Counted from the stretch's first letter, positions 1-7,920 are shown. The stretch is 32,545 nucleotides of DNA from Limisphaera sp. (GCA_026417315.1 JAOADM010000016.1:1-32545), one strand, 5' to 3'. The notes: generated by a model from the sequence alone, not told the origin. Made by a program: numbers and translations.

Positions 1-32
1 CTCGTGGGCTCGGAGATGTGTATAAGAGACAG
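1..32. other. Untrimmed Nextera adapter at contig end
   Basis: The first 32 bases match the Illumina Nextera read-2 transposase adapter without its first two bases. They end in the 19-bp Tn5 mosaic end AGATGTGTATAAGAGACAG, so this is library sequence and genomic sequence begins at 33. The reading frame of the first gene is open exactly up to base 33, which is consistent with an artificial junction there. Confidence 0.97.
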
Positions 33-1049
33 CTCCCCGTCCTGGTGAACGACCACGTGGAAATCGGTTGGCAGCAGGAATTGCTCGCATCCCGTGGACA
101 ACAACTTCACGGATGAGGCCCACCACTGCAGAATGCCGTACGTTGCATAGTGGTCCCAGTCGGATTCTCCTTGCCACCGCGTGTACACCTGAATCTGGCG
201 AAGGCCTGTGGAATCGTGGATCAACCGCACTTTTCGGGCCGCCGGCTGCGATCCATTACCAAGATCATACTCAATTTCATGCACCAGTCCCTGCTGGAGG
301 CGCACCCTGCCCTCCACGATCCCTCTGTCGTCGACACCACGGGCCCTGAAACGCACGGACTGAGCCTCCTTTCCAACCAGCCGAACCGTTGTCGGATCTA
401 TTTCATACAGGCCAAGTCGGAGAATTTCCGAAGCCATTCGCCCGTATGTCGCGTGGGGCGCCAGGGTGGTTCCCTCATGCTCATAGGTGCCGCTGTGCGA
501 TTCGAGGCATTGAAAACCGGTTTTTCCCCCGATCCACCAGTGAGTGCCCTGCCGCCCGGCGAACGTCCCTACTCGCGCGTCCGCCTGCCAGGGAGTAGCG
601 TTGCTGCCCGACAGCTGCTGGATCATCCAGTGTTCCCAATCCAGAAATCGAAGAGCGAAATATTCGGTCCGCGACGCGAGTGTCCCTTGTCCCCTGTGAA
701 ACACATCTTCCATAAAACGTTTCATTTCGTCCAGGCTTTCAAATGCCACGGGATACTCGTGCAGGGTCCTGCTGAAAACGAGTGTGTCAAAGGGGCCCGG
801 CCGGTGCATCCATGATTCGAAGGAATCGGCTGTTATGGTGAGGGGCAGCCCATTGCCGGCCTGCGCGCCACCACCCACACCAAAGCACGCGGTCAGCCAA
901 AGGCAGCTCCACGCCCTCCCACCCAAACCTGCAAACCATCGGCGACACCACGAACCATTCTCCCTGCGGAGCTTCCTCCGCAGCGCAACCAATGCGGAGC
1001 CTTTGGCTTTTATGCCCCTTCTGATGGCGTTGACGAACGTACCAAACAT
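33..1049 (-). CDS. Exported hypothetical protein, partial (C-terminus missing)
   Basis: This minus-strand frame is open from an ATG at 1049 to the adapter junction, giving 339 residues with no stop. The N-terminus is long and basic (many Arg/Lys in residues 10-46), followed by a short hydrophobic stretch (about 47-63) ending in AQA, which looks like a signal peptide. No known domain is recognised. Residues 205-260 resemble residues 130-180 of the protein at 6378-7367: LRLGLYEIDPTTVR here against LNLGLSEIKPGSVR there, both followed by a G.(L/R) strand and a GL..EI segment. I infer that the two are paralogs. It is the last gene of the first MauE cassette. No good ribosome binding site is visible before 1049, so the start is uncertain. 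A C-terminal membrane anchor is expected from the paralog but lies off the contig. Confidence 0.7.
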
Positions 1050-1089
1050 GGCTTGATGACTTGACTGGAACGAGGTTCTCGGGCCGTTA

Positions 1090-1467
1090 TATCATGGCAT
1101 CCCACATCGGAACATGCAAAGCGGACTGCTTCTCATAGTCACACGGTGCGCCGCGTCCCTCCCGCCGACAATGCGATTTTCGAGAGCGATCCCAAGTTGA
1201 CCGCCGGGTACAACTCCCGTGGAGTCGGCCTCCGCTCCCAGCGCTCGCAGAAGAGCGTCCCGCCCACCCGGCACCTTCAACGCGCTTGAATTCCTCGGCA
1301 TCTCGCACACTATCCAAAGGCCCTCGGTTTTTCGCGAAACATCGACATCACCAGGGCACGCAGCAGCGGGCGACAGCACGACTGCGGAGAAGCGTTCGCC
1401 GCACCCCGCCTGCGCAGTTGCTGCGGCCCCCTGCAATTCCACAAGCCTTGACCGACGACTCTCATAA
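1090..1467 (-). pseudogene. Possible remnant of a redoxin-like partner gene
   Basis: Just after the mauE stop, the minus strand has one long open frame ending at 1092 but no convincing start. A separate short frame opens at an ATG overlapping the mauE stop and ends after about 50 codons. Segments such as GGQLGIALENRIV followed by a D-A-A-x-R-V run are reminiscent of the LGI..TPT...DA.GRV region of thioredoxin-like proteins. No CxxC motif is present. In methylamine-utilisation loci the thioredoxin-like MauD accompanies MauE, which makes a decayed partner plausible. The match is weak and by eye, and this may simply be non-coding sequence. Confidence 0.25.
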
Positions 1468-1468
1468 C

Positions 1469-2086
1469 TCAACCGGCAACCCTCACCGAACCCGCAGGGG
1501 CGGGTTGCTGCCGCTGCGCCAGCGAAGCGGTCCGGAGCCGACCCAGGACCCACCATCCGCCGACCGCCCCCAACAGCAAATACACCAACACAACTTTCAT
1601 CACCCGATCCGCGGTCACCGGCGAGACCCCCAGGGCGTCCGTCAAGTGTCCCAAACACCCACAGGGCGCCTTCCAGTCCATCCACGACAATCCGAGCCGA
1701 TACAATGCCAAGTTCCCCGCCAGCCAGCCCACCAGCCCAAGCGCCATCTGGAGCCTTCCACCCACCAGGCAGACTGCGGCAACCATTACCTCCAGCCAGC
1801 CCACGGCCAACATCAGCCACCGGAAGGGCACACCAAGCACCGGGTCCTGCACTTCCATGGCCCGGGACGGCTCCAAACTGCTCCACACCTTCGCCAAACC
1901 CGTCACCAGCAAAACCATCCCGGCACTCCACACAAAACCGCGAACCCAATCCTCCCGCTTCCCGAGCCAGTGCAAGTACCGCCTGCCCCCCTTCTCGGCG
2001 CTCCCGTCCTGCGTCGCCGGTCCCAACCGACCGGTTCCTGCCGTCACCGCCGTCGTGGTCGCTCGGCTTCCTTGTTCACCAGCCAT
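1469..2086 (-). CDS. MauE/DoxX-like redox-associated membrane protein
   Basis: This 205-aa protein has a hydrophilic N-terminus (residues 1-48) and four predicted membrane segments (about 51-68, 88-108, 112-131, 163-182). A PCGCLG motif (residues 141-146) lies in the loop between the third and fourth segments. That pattern fits the MauE branch of the DoxX-like family. MauE is known to support disulfide formation and stability of the cysteine-rich small subunit of methylamine dehydrogenase in the periplasm. The start at 2086 is preferred because AGGAGG lies 8 nt upstream of the ATG; the frame continues upstream only through a promoter region. No other mau genes are present. Cysteine-rich exported proteins nearby are the obvious candidate substrates, which is inference. 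It is the only intact copy; decayed copies lie near 4130-4284 and 7560-7816. Confidence 0.8.
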   Translation of the reverse strand: MAGEQGSRATTTAVTAGTGRLGPATQDGSAEKGGRRYLHWLGKREDWVRGFVWSAGMVLLVTGLAKVWSSLEPSRAMEVQDPVLGVPFRWLMLAVGWLEVMVAAVCLVGGRLQMALGLVGWLAGNLALYRLGLSWMDWKAPCGCLGHLTDALGVSPVTADRVMKVVLVYLLLGAVGGWWVLGRLRTASLAQRQQPAPAGSVRVAG

Positions 2087-2330
2087 AAGCCTGCCTCCTG
2101 CGCTTCCGTAGCCAAGGCTGTCAGCTTGCTTTTTACCACGGACGCGGCCGCCGGCAAGGGACAAGAGCGGAGGCGCAAAAAATGCGACAACCGCGTGACT
2201 CCAGCGATTGCCCCCTGTCCTCTGGACCACCGCCGTCTCGGCCCGACGCACCGGCCCGGCGGTTTCGCAATTCCCCGACCGACCTGTCGCGGAATCCCTG
2301 CACTCCTTCCGCCGCCTGACGGCATTGCGA
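2005..2330. repeat. Direct repeat, copy 1 (mauE promoter and 5' end)
   Basis: About 325 bp here is repeated in the same orientation at about 4198-4535, with roughly 80% identity by eye. Shared blocks include GGACGCGGCCGCCGGCAAGG, CCCTGTCCTCTGGACCACCG and CGCGGAATCCCTGCACTCC. The repeat covers the first codons of mauE, its leader and promoter, the cassette element, and about 140 bp further upstream. The rest of 2331-2607 shows no gene. Confidence 0.9.
2130..2189 (-). promoter_or_regulatory. Cassette promoter 1 with conserved upstream element
   Basis: On the minus strand a -35-like TTGCCG (2152-2157) and a -10-like TAAAAA (2130-2135, preceded by GTGG) are separated by 16 nt. The conserved element occupies 2160-2189, two bases upstream of the -35. 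Read on the plus strand it is GACAAGAGCGGA, then GCGCAAAAAA, then TGCGACA. It lies 74 nt from the mauE ATG. Recurrence of the same layout at four other places is the evidence; the binding protein is unknown. Confidence 0.65.
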
Positions 2331-2607
2331 GAGTTTCATCCCAACCAGGAACACCGTTTGAGACCGAATCGAACCCGACCCATCTGCAAGCCACTGAACC
2401 CAGCGCCCGAAAAAGCTCCGTCGGTCCCAGCCGACGCACTGCCTGCTCAACCATCCGGAAGAGCGTCGTGCGCAAGAACGCCCCTGAAGCTGACGCCAGC
2501 ACACGTCCCCTGACCGGAGCCCGAGCCGTGCACCGGTCCGCTTTTGGGCGGTGGCGGGATGCTGGGCTCTAGCCGGGCAGCGCGCCTCCCGGTCGTTTCC
2601 CACCAGC

Positions 2608-3465
2608 TCAGAAAAAGGCGTGGGGACCGGGCGCTCTTACGCAACACACCGCAGAATCATGCGGGACCCACACGTTGCAGTCGTCGTCCCACCGCCAGCG
2701 AAAGATCCACGGTGCAGGACGGCGCGGGTTCTGATGCGTACGCACAAGAATCCGCACCGCGGTGACCTTCTGCGGGCCTTCCAGCTTGGCGCCGCCGGAA
2801 CACTGCGGGACTACCATGCTTTGGCCCCAGCTAATCCCGGCGTTCGGACCGTACAGCGGCGAATCCAGCGGAGGTAAGTCCATCCCCGCCCCAACCCGAT
2901 GGAACCACAGCTGCGATTCCGAAGGAGCAATCGTTAGCCACCCCTGTCCGGGGGCCACGCGCCCCCGTTCCACGATCAGCCGCCATGCCGTTTCCACCAA
3001 CTGCCGGGCATCGCCGTCCGTATTCTCCAGCCGGTTTGTGCGGCCGCCGCCCAGGATTAACGAAATCCCTTTAGTGCCCACGTACTGGCTGAGCCGATAC
3101 TCGCAGGTTCCACATGGAAATAAAACTTCCCGCAAGTCAGTCCAGTCTCCACTCCAATGGGCACGCAACAGCCGCTGGACCCGCCACAACCAGTCCCGCA
3201 GCTGCTCGTCGCGCAGCTCTGCCGCCAGGACATCAAAGCCGCGCACACTCCGCCAGTCGCTTGGTCCCCAGTCCTCGATCGGCCGAAACTCGGCTCGGTT
3301 CCATTTCCGGATGAGCTCCTGATACTCGCGGACGCCCCACACCGGATCGTTAGGTTCCCACAAACCAAGGTCCCACATCTGCTGCCTTCGCACCGCCACA
3401 AGGGACAGGATCAGAATGGTCGGCAACAGCCAGATCACGATCGCGAGCCATTGCTTCGCTTTCAT
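2608..3465 (-). CDS. Membrane-anchored hypothetical protein
   Basis: This is a 285-aa protein that I do not recognise. A single hydrophobic segment at residues 8-25 after MKAKQW acts as a signal or anchor, leaving an extracytoplasmic domain. The domain is rich in Trp and Arg and has a C-G-T-C pair near residue 118 and three further cysteines in the last 25 residues or so. The ATG at 3465 follows a good GGAGG with a short spacer. It lies 182 bp downstream of the small cysteine-rich gene (3648-3965) on the same strand and is probably co-transcribed from cassette promoter 2. Unlike the other large proteins of the region it shows no C-terminal membrane segment. It could be a divergent or truncated member of the same exported group, or unrelated. 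Confidence 0.75.
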   Translation of the reverse strand: MKAKQWLAIVIWLLPTILILSLVAVRRQQMWDLGLWEPNDPVWGVREYQELIRKWNRAEFRPIEDWGPSDWRSVRGFDVLAAELRDEQLRDWLWRVQRLLRAHWSGDWTDLREVLFPCGTCEYRLSQYVGTKGISLILGGGRTNRLENTDGDARQLVETAWRLIVERGRVAPGQGWLTIAPSESQLWFHRVGAGMDLPPLDSPLYGPNAGISWGQSMVVPQCSGGAKLEGPQKVTAVRILVRTHQNPRRPAPWIFRWRWDDDCNVWVPHDSAVCCVRAPGPHAFF

Positions 3466-3647
3466 CGTTGTCCTCCGGTCGAATTCCCCGCTTCAGCGCG
3501 GCCTTCTCCAGCACACCGGACGACCCGCATGCGGCCAGCCCTCTCAGCGCCTGATCGTATCTACAGGGCCGAACGTGCGATCCTCAGGCCTCGGGAACTT
3601 GTACACAGGTGAGCCCATAGCCTGTCTGCCGATGGTGCTTGACCCGT

Positions 3648-3965
3648 TCAATCGTTCTTACAACCCTGCCCCGGGAGACACGTTTGGTCGCCATCACAAC
3701 AGTCTTCGTGCGCTTGATTCTGCTGATCGCACCATAGGCAGCAGTAGCGGTTCCAGCATCGCCATGTGTGCCTCCGGCCATCGCAGGAGACCGGCTGGGT
3801 CACATCGCAAAGGGTGGTAAGCCCGTGTCCGGCCTCGTGTTTCCGCGCGCCTGCCACCACAGTCAGGGCCATGCCAAGCAACCAACACATGATGGCGACG
3901 TGGAGTGCACCACGCCTTCCCCTGCGCTCGGTTGCGCCACCTTTCTTGATCGCATGTGCTTTCAT
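3648..3965 (-). CDS. Small secreted cysteine-rich protein (105 aa)
   Basis: The ATG at 3965 is preceded by GGGGGAGGATAC, a strong ribosome binding site. The protein has a basic N-terminus (residues 1-19), a hydrophobic core (about 21-38) and a likely signal-peptidase site near VVAGA at 36-40. The mature part of about 65 residues has ten cysteines, including two CC pairs and spacing such as C75-C76-x2-C79 and C89-C90. This density implies extracytoplasmic disulfides, or possibly metal binding. No known family is recognised. It sits downstream of a decayed mauE copy and upstream of the membrane-anchored protein at 2608-3465, so it probably depended on a MauE-type oxidant. Toxin, bacteriocin-like or structural roles are all possible; nothing in the sequence decides between them. 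Confidence 0.78.
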   Translation of the reverse strand: MKAHAIKKGGATERRGRRGALHVAIMCWLLGMALTVVAGARKHEAGHGLTTLCDVTQPVSCDGRRHTWRCWNRYCCLWCDQQNQAHEDCCDGDQTCLPGQGCKND

Positions 3966-4129
3966 GTATCCTCCCCCTTCAGTTTTTGTCGTGCTGTTTG
4001 AGCTGTGACACGCAAACGCAACTCCTGGTCGTACGCTGAATCTCAAACAAGACAGAGTCTTAGACCCTTGCCCGGAAAAGGCCCGGGCTGCGAGCTGCGT
4101 CGCCGGATCCATCACAGGGAACACCACCG

Positions 4130-4284
4130 ATGCATTCCACAAAACCGCAATCGCCTCTCCGACCAGTTCAAAAGTCAGCCGCCCGCGCTCGTACCGCTCC
4201 TCCGCCCTGCGTGGCCGGTCCCAATCGACCGGTCCCTGCTCTCACCGTCGTCGTGTTCGTGCGGCTCGCGTGTTCGCCAGCCAA
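4130..4284 (-). pseudogene. Decayed mauE copy (5' fragment)
   Basis: The minus strand reproduces the first part of the intact mauE: LLAGEHASRTNTTT followed by AGTGRLGPATQ, against LMAGEQGSRATTT and AGTGRLGPATQ. The start codon has become TTG (4282-4284) at exactly the same 74-nt distance from the upstream element, and the AGGAGG ribosome site is lost. Similarity fades but returns at GGTTTTGTGGAATGC (about 4132-4147), matching the Phe-Val-Trp-Ser codons of mauE, and is then lost. No transmembrane segments remain. It lies upstream of the cysteine-rich gene at 3648-3965, the position where mauE would be expected. Confidence 0.75.
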
Positions 4285-4535
4285 AAGCCGGCCGCCGGCG
4301 TTTCCGTATCCAAGGCTGTCAGCATCCTTTTTACCACGGACGCGGCCGCCGGCAAGGGACAAAAGCGGAACGTGCAAAAAAAATGCGACAACCGTCAGAC
4401 TCCGTAGATTGCACCCTGTCCTCTGGACCACCGCCGTCTCGGACCGAAGCACAGGCCTGGCAGCCTCGCAATTCCCCGGCCGACCTGTCGCGGAATCCCT
4501 GCACTCCTTCCGCCGCCTGACGGCATCGCAGGGCG
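4198..4535. repeat. Direct repeat, copy 2 (decayed mauE 5' end and promoter)
   Basis: This is the second copy of the ~325-bp direct repeat described at 2005-2330, in the same orientation and about 2.2 kb away. It contains the decayed mauE start, promoter 2 and the same upstream block, ending near CCGCCTGACGGCAT. Small indels and scattered substitutions show that it is an old duplication. Confidence 0.9.
4328..4390 (-). promoter_or_regulatory. Cassette promoter 2 with conserved upstream element
   Basis: Minus-strand TTGCCG (4350-4355) and GTGG-TAAAAA (4328-4333) are separated by 16 nt. The conserved element is at 4358-4390; on the plus strand it begins GACAAAAGCGGAACGTGC, then has a run of eight A, then TGCGACA. 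It is two A residues longer than the other copies. It may still drive the cysteine-rich gene at 3648-3965. Confidence 0.6.
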
Positions 4536-4899
4536 CCCAGTCTGCCGGACCCCAGCCTCCGGCCTGCAGGTGCCGTGGGAAGTCGCCGGTGGAGCCTCAA
4601 GAAGATGGCCACCGACGCAGCTGGCAGCCGGGATCCGACACCCTCAGCAAATCGAGATATTCTCACGCTCCGTGTCCGGTGCGGGCTGGAAGCCCGCGAC
4701 ACGACAGGTTCCGAAATCTGCTCTACGGCGCGTTGGGTAACCGCCGTCGTAAGACGGCAGACCGGGGATTCACATCCGAATCCACGCACCGAGTCTTGCC
4801 ACCGTGGCCACGCAGCAAGCGGGGAGTTGCTCCACTGACTTTCGTGGATGCTCCCTCGATGGGATCCGCCGGTTGACATCGGCGGCTACCGAGATGGCT

Positions 4900-4955
4900 C
4901 CGCGGACTCCCGTCGGCGGCTGCTGATTACATTCTGCGTACTCTGTGAGCTTTGC
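4900..4955. repeat. Interspersed repeat, copy a
   Basis: This unit contains CCCGTCGGCGGCTGCTGATT followed by TTCTGCGTACTCTGTGAGC. It matches copies b, c and d: a GC-rich arm of the GTCGGCGGC type followed by a run related to TTCTGCGTGTTCTGTG. This is the most diverged of the three copies in this area. Confidence 0.7.
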
Positions 4956-5174
4956 TCTTCAGCGTGGCCGCCGCCGTGTGGCGGCGGACTCGCCGGATCG
5001 GAATTGAGTTCCGCACCTCCGACGGGCGGCCAATGGGCTCCGGGATGGATCGAGGCGTGATCTACCCACTCTCGTTGGCGGCGACCCCATCGAGATCCGC
5101 CCATTCTCCTCGGCGGGTCCGCAGTTGGGAATTTCTTGAAGGCCCCCGATTCACATCGGCGGCCACGGACATTG

Positions 5175-5240
5175 GATTCCGCCGACTTCCGTCGGCGGCT
5201 ACAGGTCAGTTTCTGCGTGTTCTGTGTGATCTGTGGGCCT
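5175..5240. repeat. Interspersed repeat, copy b, with perfect hairpin
   Basis: The palindrome CCGCCGAC-ttcc-GTCGGCGG (5179-5198) is followed by a spacer and then TTCTGCGTGTTCTGTGTGAT and CTGTGGGC. It resembles a repetitive extragenic palindromic element with a conserved tail. Confidence 0.8.
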
Positions 5241-5493
5241 TTCTTAAGCGTAGCCGCCGCCGTGAGGCGGCGGACCGGGAATTCCGGCGCGGGCGCTTTC
5301 CCTTGGGCTGAGTCACCCCAGCCAAGCAGGCCTTGCGACTTGTTCATCCGACTTCCGTCAGTGGTTATCATGCGTCTTTGAGGTCCGCCGATTTCCATCA
5401 ACGGCTACGGCGTGAGGGGGCGGGTAGCCACCGCGGGAATGCGGTGGATCTTGAGTGAGCCCGCCCATTTTCTTCGGCAGCTACCGGCTTGGG

Positions 5494-5556
5494 TTCCGGA
5501 GACTTCCGTCGGCGGCTGCAAGGCAGTTTCTGCGTGTTCTGCGTGATTTGTGGGCT
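5494..5556. repeat. Interspersed repeat, copy c
   Basis: CGGAGACTTCCGTCGGCGGC is followed by a spacer and TTCTGCGTGTTCTGCGTGAT, then TTGTGGGC. It is closely similar to copy b and in the same orientation. The left arm of the hairpin is degraded. Confidence 0.78.
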
Positions 5557-5979
5557 GTTCCTTCTGCGTATCCTACGGGATGGAGCCCCGCGATACGGCC
5601 GGCTGAAAGGCGCTGCTACGCAGTGATGGGCCGGTAGGCGCAGGCCGCAAACACAGCGCAGTTGCCCACTGTGTGGGACCCCTGGCTCCCAGCAGGCGGA
5701 CGTGGAGGCAGGCCTGGGGAGTCCTCAAACGATGTCCCGAGGCGCCCCATCTCTCACAGGCCCTACGCACCACTTTGATTTGCAGATGCAGTTGAAAAAA
5801 TCCTTTGTGACAGCTCGCTGGCGCATGCCCGTGCGATTCCGATCGCCCGGAGTCCCTCTCCCCTCGAGGAGGCCCGGTGACTCTCCACAAGCGCCCCCTT
5901 CGCGAACAAACCGCCTGGCGCCCTTTGGCGGTCCACGGTCAATCCGTTCACGACCTCCACGCTTTCGGCAATTTCTCGA

Positions 5980-6381
5980 CTACAAGCACGGCCCATGACA
6001 GTTGTAAGCGGGCGTCGGGCCACTGCGCTGAATGGGTCCGTAGGGCACACCACAGATGGATCCCCATTCCAACCGGGCGCACGTGGCGGTGAAGGGGTCA
6101 AGCGTTCCGTACGAGGTTCCACGGATGCAACCCGGCACATAACCGTTGGAGGTGTGCACGACCCGCTCTCCCCACCAGAGACACTCGTTACCGCCCGGGC
6201 CTCCGAATCTGCAGCAGACAGGGTGTCTCACCGAGCAGGCAACATGACAAATAATGTCCCCGGTCGTGTCGTAACAGTCGGAGGACACCACGCCGACGGC
6301 TCCGGCCCGGCAGATCGAAAGCGCTGCCCATGCAAACCTTCTTTGCGTCGCTCGTTTTCTCCTTCCATTCCTTCCTGTTAT
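5980..6381 (-). CDS. Secreted cysteine-rich protein (start unclear)
   Basis: The frame ends at 5980 and encodes about 133 residues. A very basic stretch (RRKRATQRR, about residues 7-15) and a short hydrophobic run (about 16-32) suggest a signal peptide. The mature part has eleven cysteines, including C-x3-C, a CC pair, and a C-terminal NCHGPC. No ATG, GTG or TTG lies in frame near the expected start. The frame can only be traced to an ATA overlapping the stop of the upstream gene (6378-6380). The nearby ATG at 6368, after a good AGGAAGGA, is in a different frame. Either a non-canonical start is used, or a frameshift (real or sequencing) separates the ATG from the body. It follows the exported protein at 6378-7367 directly. 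Function unknown. Confidence 0.55.
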   Translation of the reverse strand: MTGRNGRRKRATQRRFAWAALSICRAGAVGVVSSDCYDTTGDIICHVACSVRHPVCCRFGGPGGNECLWWGERVVHTSNGYVPGCIRGTSYGTLDPFTATCARLEWGSICGVPYGPIQRSGPTPAYNCHGPCL

Positions 6382-7367
6382 TCCTGCTTGGCTTGATCCT
6401 GGTTCCTGCAGCGGAGCAGCACGACCCACCCCGCTGCCAGGGACGAGATCACCAGGAGGCAAAGAACCACAAGGCGCCGTTGGCTGCCGTCTGCCTGCAC
6501 GACCCCGAGCGACCTGGCCTGCTCGGCCGCTGTGTACGCCTTTTGTAGCGGTTTCTTCGGATCGCGGATGCTCCCGGCATACACGGTGTCGTTCGAAACG
6601 ATGAAGAACCGGTCCTGCGCTTCCGGGACGAACCTCAACGGCTCGAAAAGGGCCAACGGAACCGGGGACGTCTCCATGTCCAGGTGGAGCAAGGTGATCC
6701 GAACTTCCGGATACTCCCTGTCATCGACGATTCTATAACGCTCAAACTCGACCGGAAAGGTGCCGCCGGCGAAGATCTCGTCATAGCGATATCGGACCAC
6801 CGCGCGCACGGGTCCATCCTTGGTGTGCCTGAGCGCGATTTCCGCTGGCAGGCCGCCACGCAGAGTCAGTTGTCCAAACACTTCGCCCGCCTCGCTTTCT
6901 GCCTGCAACTCGTCGTCCCTCCAGCGCACCGAGCCTGGCTTGATCTCCGAAAGCCCAAGATTCAAGACCGTCTCCACTGTGGCATGCGCGAACTCCTCGA
7001 TGCCCCGGACCGCCCGGGCCGCAGCGGCACGAACCTCTAGCCCGTGTATGGTGGTAAGGTTGCCCGCATGCAGCTCCCACACGAGGTCCCGAATTCGCCC
7101 CACATACACCTGGTCCTCCCGGGGCGCATCGATGGCATTCGTATCAGTCACCGCCTGCAGATAGTACGCATCGGGTCGCCAACGGAAGAAGAATGTTTGC
7201 CTCTGCGCCTGTTGTATATCCGTCGGCAAAGGGATCCTCAATTCTCGCTCGAAGAGACATGCCTGAACGGCAGGCCTGCTTTCGAGGAAACGCTTGAAAC
7301 GATCAAGAGCGCTGTATTCGGTCGCCAGGGCGTCGGTGCATGCCGAGCCCACAATTAGCGCCCACAT
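6378..7367 (-). CDS. Exported protein with C-terminal membrane anchor
   Basis: From ATG 7367 this is a 329-aa protein with a short N-terminal hydrophobic segment (residues 1-15, ending in DALA), an extracytoplasmic domain, and a C-terminal membrane helix (about residues 300-320) followed by RCRNQDQAKQE. I recognise no known domain. Residues 58-105 (FFFRWRPDAYYLQAV and VGRIRDLVWELHAGN) look like a beta-rich LolA-like fold, but only by eye. Residues 130-180 resemble the partial protein at 33-1049. The start is not secure: the signal lacks a basic n-region from this ATG, and the purine run GGGGGGG lies 16 nt away. It lies about 520 bp downstream of cassette promoter 3, with a decayed mauE between, and the cysteine-rich gene follows immediately. 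Confidence 0.72.
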   Translation of the reverse strand: MWALIVGSACTDALATEYSALDRFKRFLESRPAVQACLFERELRIPLPTDIQQAQRQTFFFRWRPDAYYLQAVTDTNAIDAPREDQVYVGRIRDLVWELHAGNLTTIHGLEVRAAAARAVRGIEEFAHATVETVLNLGLSEIKPGSVRWRDDELQAESEAGEVFGQLTLRGGLPAEIALRHTKDGPVRAVVRYRYDEIFAGGTFPVEFERYRIVDDREYPEVRITLLHLDMETSPVPLALFEPLRFVPEAQDRFFIVSNDTVYAGSIRDPKKPLQKAYTAAEQARSLGVVQADGSQRRLVVLCLLVISSLAAGWVVLLRCRNQDQAKQE

Positions 7368-7559
7368 AACGACGCGCCGAACCCCCCCTTTCTCCAGAAT
7401 CGTATGCCGCCACCTCGTCCCCTTGCGCAGGCGCTTGTCACAAATGTGGACGCTGTTCAAGTCCCGGCAGATTGGATCGGCATTGTTGCCATCCTTTCGC
7501 TCGGCACCCCACTTGAGGTTCAAGCCCCTAATGGTGAAGCGGCCGCCCCTCACCTTGGC

Positions 7560-7816
7560 TTTCTGAGCCCCCGCCCTCGGCACTTTGGCTGTCAACGACA
7601 GCATTGACCCGCTCCACAGGTTCGCCACAACCACCACCGCGGACGCGAGTTCGCCCCTTCCACCAGCAGCCCGGAACCACACGCGTATCCGCGCCAGCCG
7701 ATCCCCATCTGAAACACCTTTCGCTGCGCTGCCCCTTCTGGCTCGGCCGGGTTCGAACTGTCGGTCCAGACGTTCGACCTCTTCGTAATCCGTCTGCCGG
7801 CGCTTTTGTCTGCCAT
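7560..7816 (-). pseudogene. Frameshifted mauE copy
   Basis: An ATG at 7816 lies exactly 74 nt from the upstream element, as in the intact mauE, with GGAG 8 nt upstream, and opens MADKSAG (intact copy MAGEQGS). The frame runs 74 codons and stops at 7592. RGYACGSGLLV aligns with RGFVWSAGMVLLV of the intact protein. The next matching piece, VVVVANLWSGS against VTGLAKVWSSL, is in another frame. The DNA AACCTGTGGAGC (about 7610-7621) lies 270 nt from the element, against 271 nt in the intact cassette. This is a frameshifted, truncated copy, not a functional gene. Confidence 0.65.
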
Positions 7817-7858
7817 AAACGTTGCTCCGGTTGGTTGTGAGCCCGACTTGTCGATCTC

Positions 7859-7920
7859 CTTTTACCACGGCCTGCCGCAGCGGCAAAGGGACAAAAGCGG
7901 AACAGGCAAAAAATGCGACA
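7859..7920 (-). promoter_or_regulatory. Cassette promoter 3 with conserved upstream element
   Basis: Minus-strand TTGCCG (7881-7886) and GTGG-TAAAAG (7859-7864) are 16 nt apart. The element at 7890-7920 reads on the plus strand GACAAAAGCGGAACAGGC, then AAAAAATGCGACA. It probably drives the exported protein at 6378-7367. The 392 nt from 7921 to the stop of the next gene (8313) holds no gene that I can see. Confidence 0.65.

Larger units (their letters stand above)
4391..5979. other. Long stretch without a convincing gene, with palindromes
   Basis: No frame here shows a ribosome site plus a plausible protein. What is present: the upstream part of the direct repeat (to 4535); the inverted repeat GCGGGCT-gga-AGCCCGC (4681-4697); CCGTC-gtaa-GACGG (4744-4757); CCGCCGCC-gtgt-GGCGGCGG (4968-4987); CCGCCGCC-gtga-GGCGGCGG (5254-5273); and three copies of an interspersed repeat, listed separately. 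From 5640 to 5979 I see nothing recognisable. Confidence 0.7.

Noticed and set aside
1092-1949. A 285-codon minus-strand frame overlapping mauE
   Set aside because: It is antiparallel in composition to no known protein, is Gly/Arg-rich, and its 5' two-thirds is the out-of-frame reading of the better-supported mauE. Only the part after mauE was kept, as a possible remnant.
1286-2572. A 428-codon plus-strand frame
   Set aside because: It is the complement of mauE and the direct repeat, Pro/Arg/His-rich, without a ribosome site; a typical shadow in high-GC DNA.
4886-5401. A 171-codon minus-strand frame across the repeats
   Set aside because: It consists largely of translated repeat sequence (ITQNTQ and SQSTQN runs from the CACAGAACACGCAGAA-type tail) and has no start signal.
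5763-6140. A minus-strand frame overlapping the end of the cysteine-rich gene at 5980
   Set aside because: Its ATG near 5998 overlaps the upstream stop as in coupled genes, but the product has no signal peptide or domain and there is no ribosome site.
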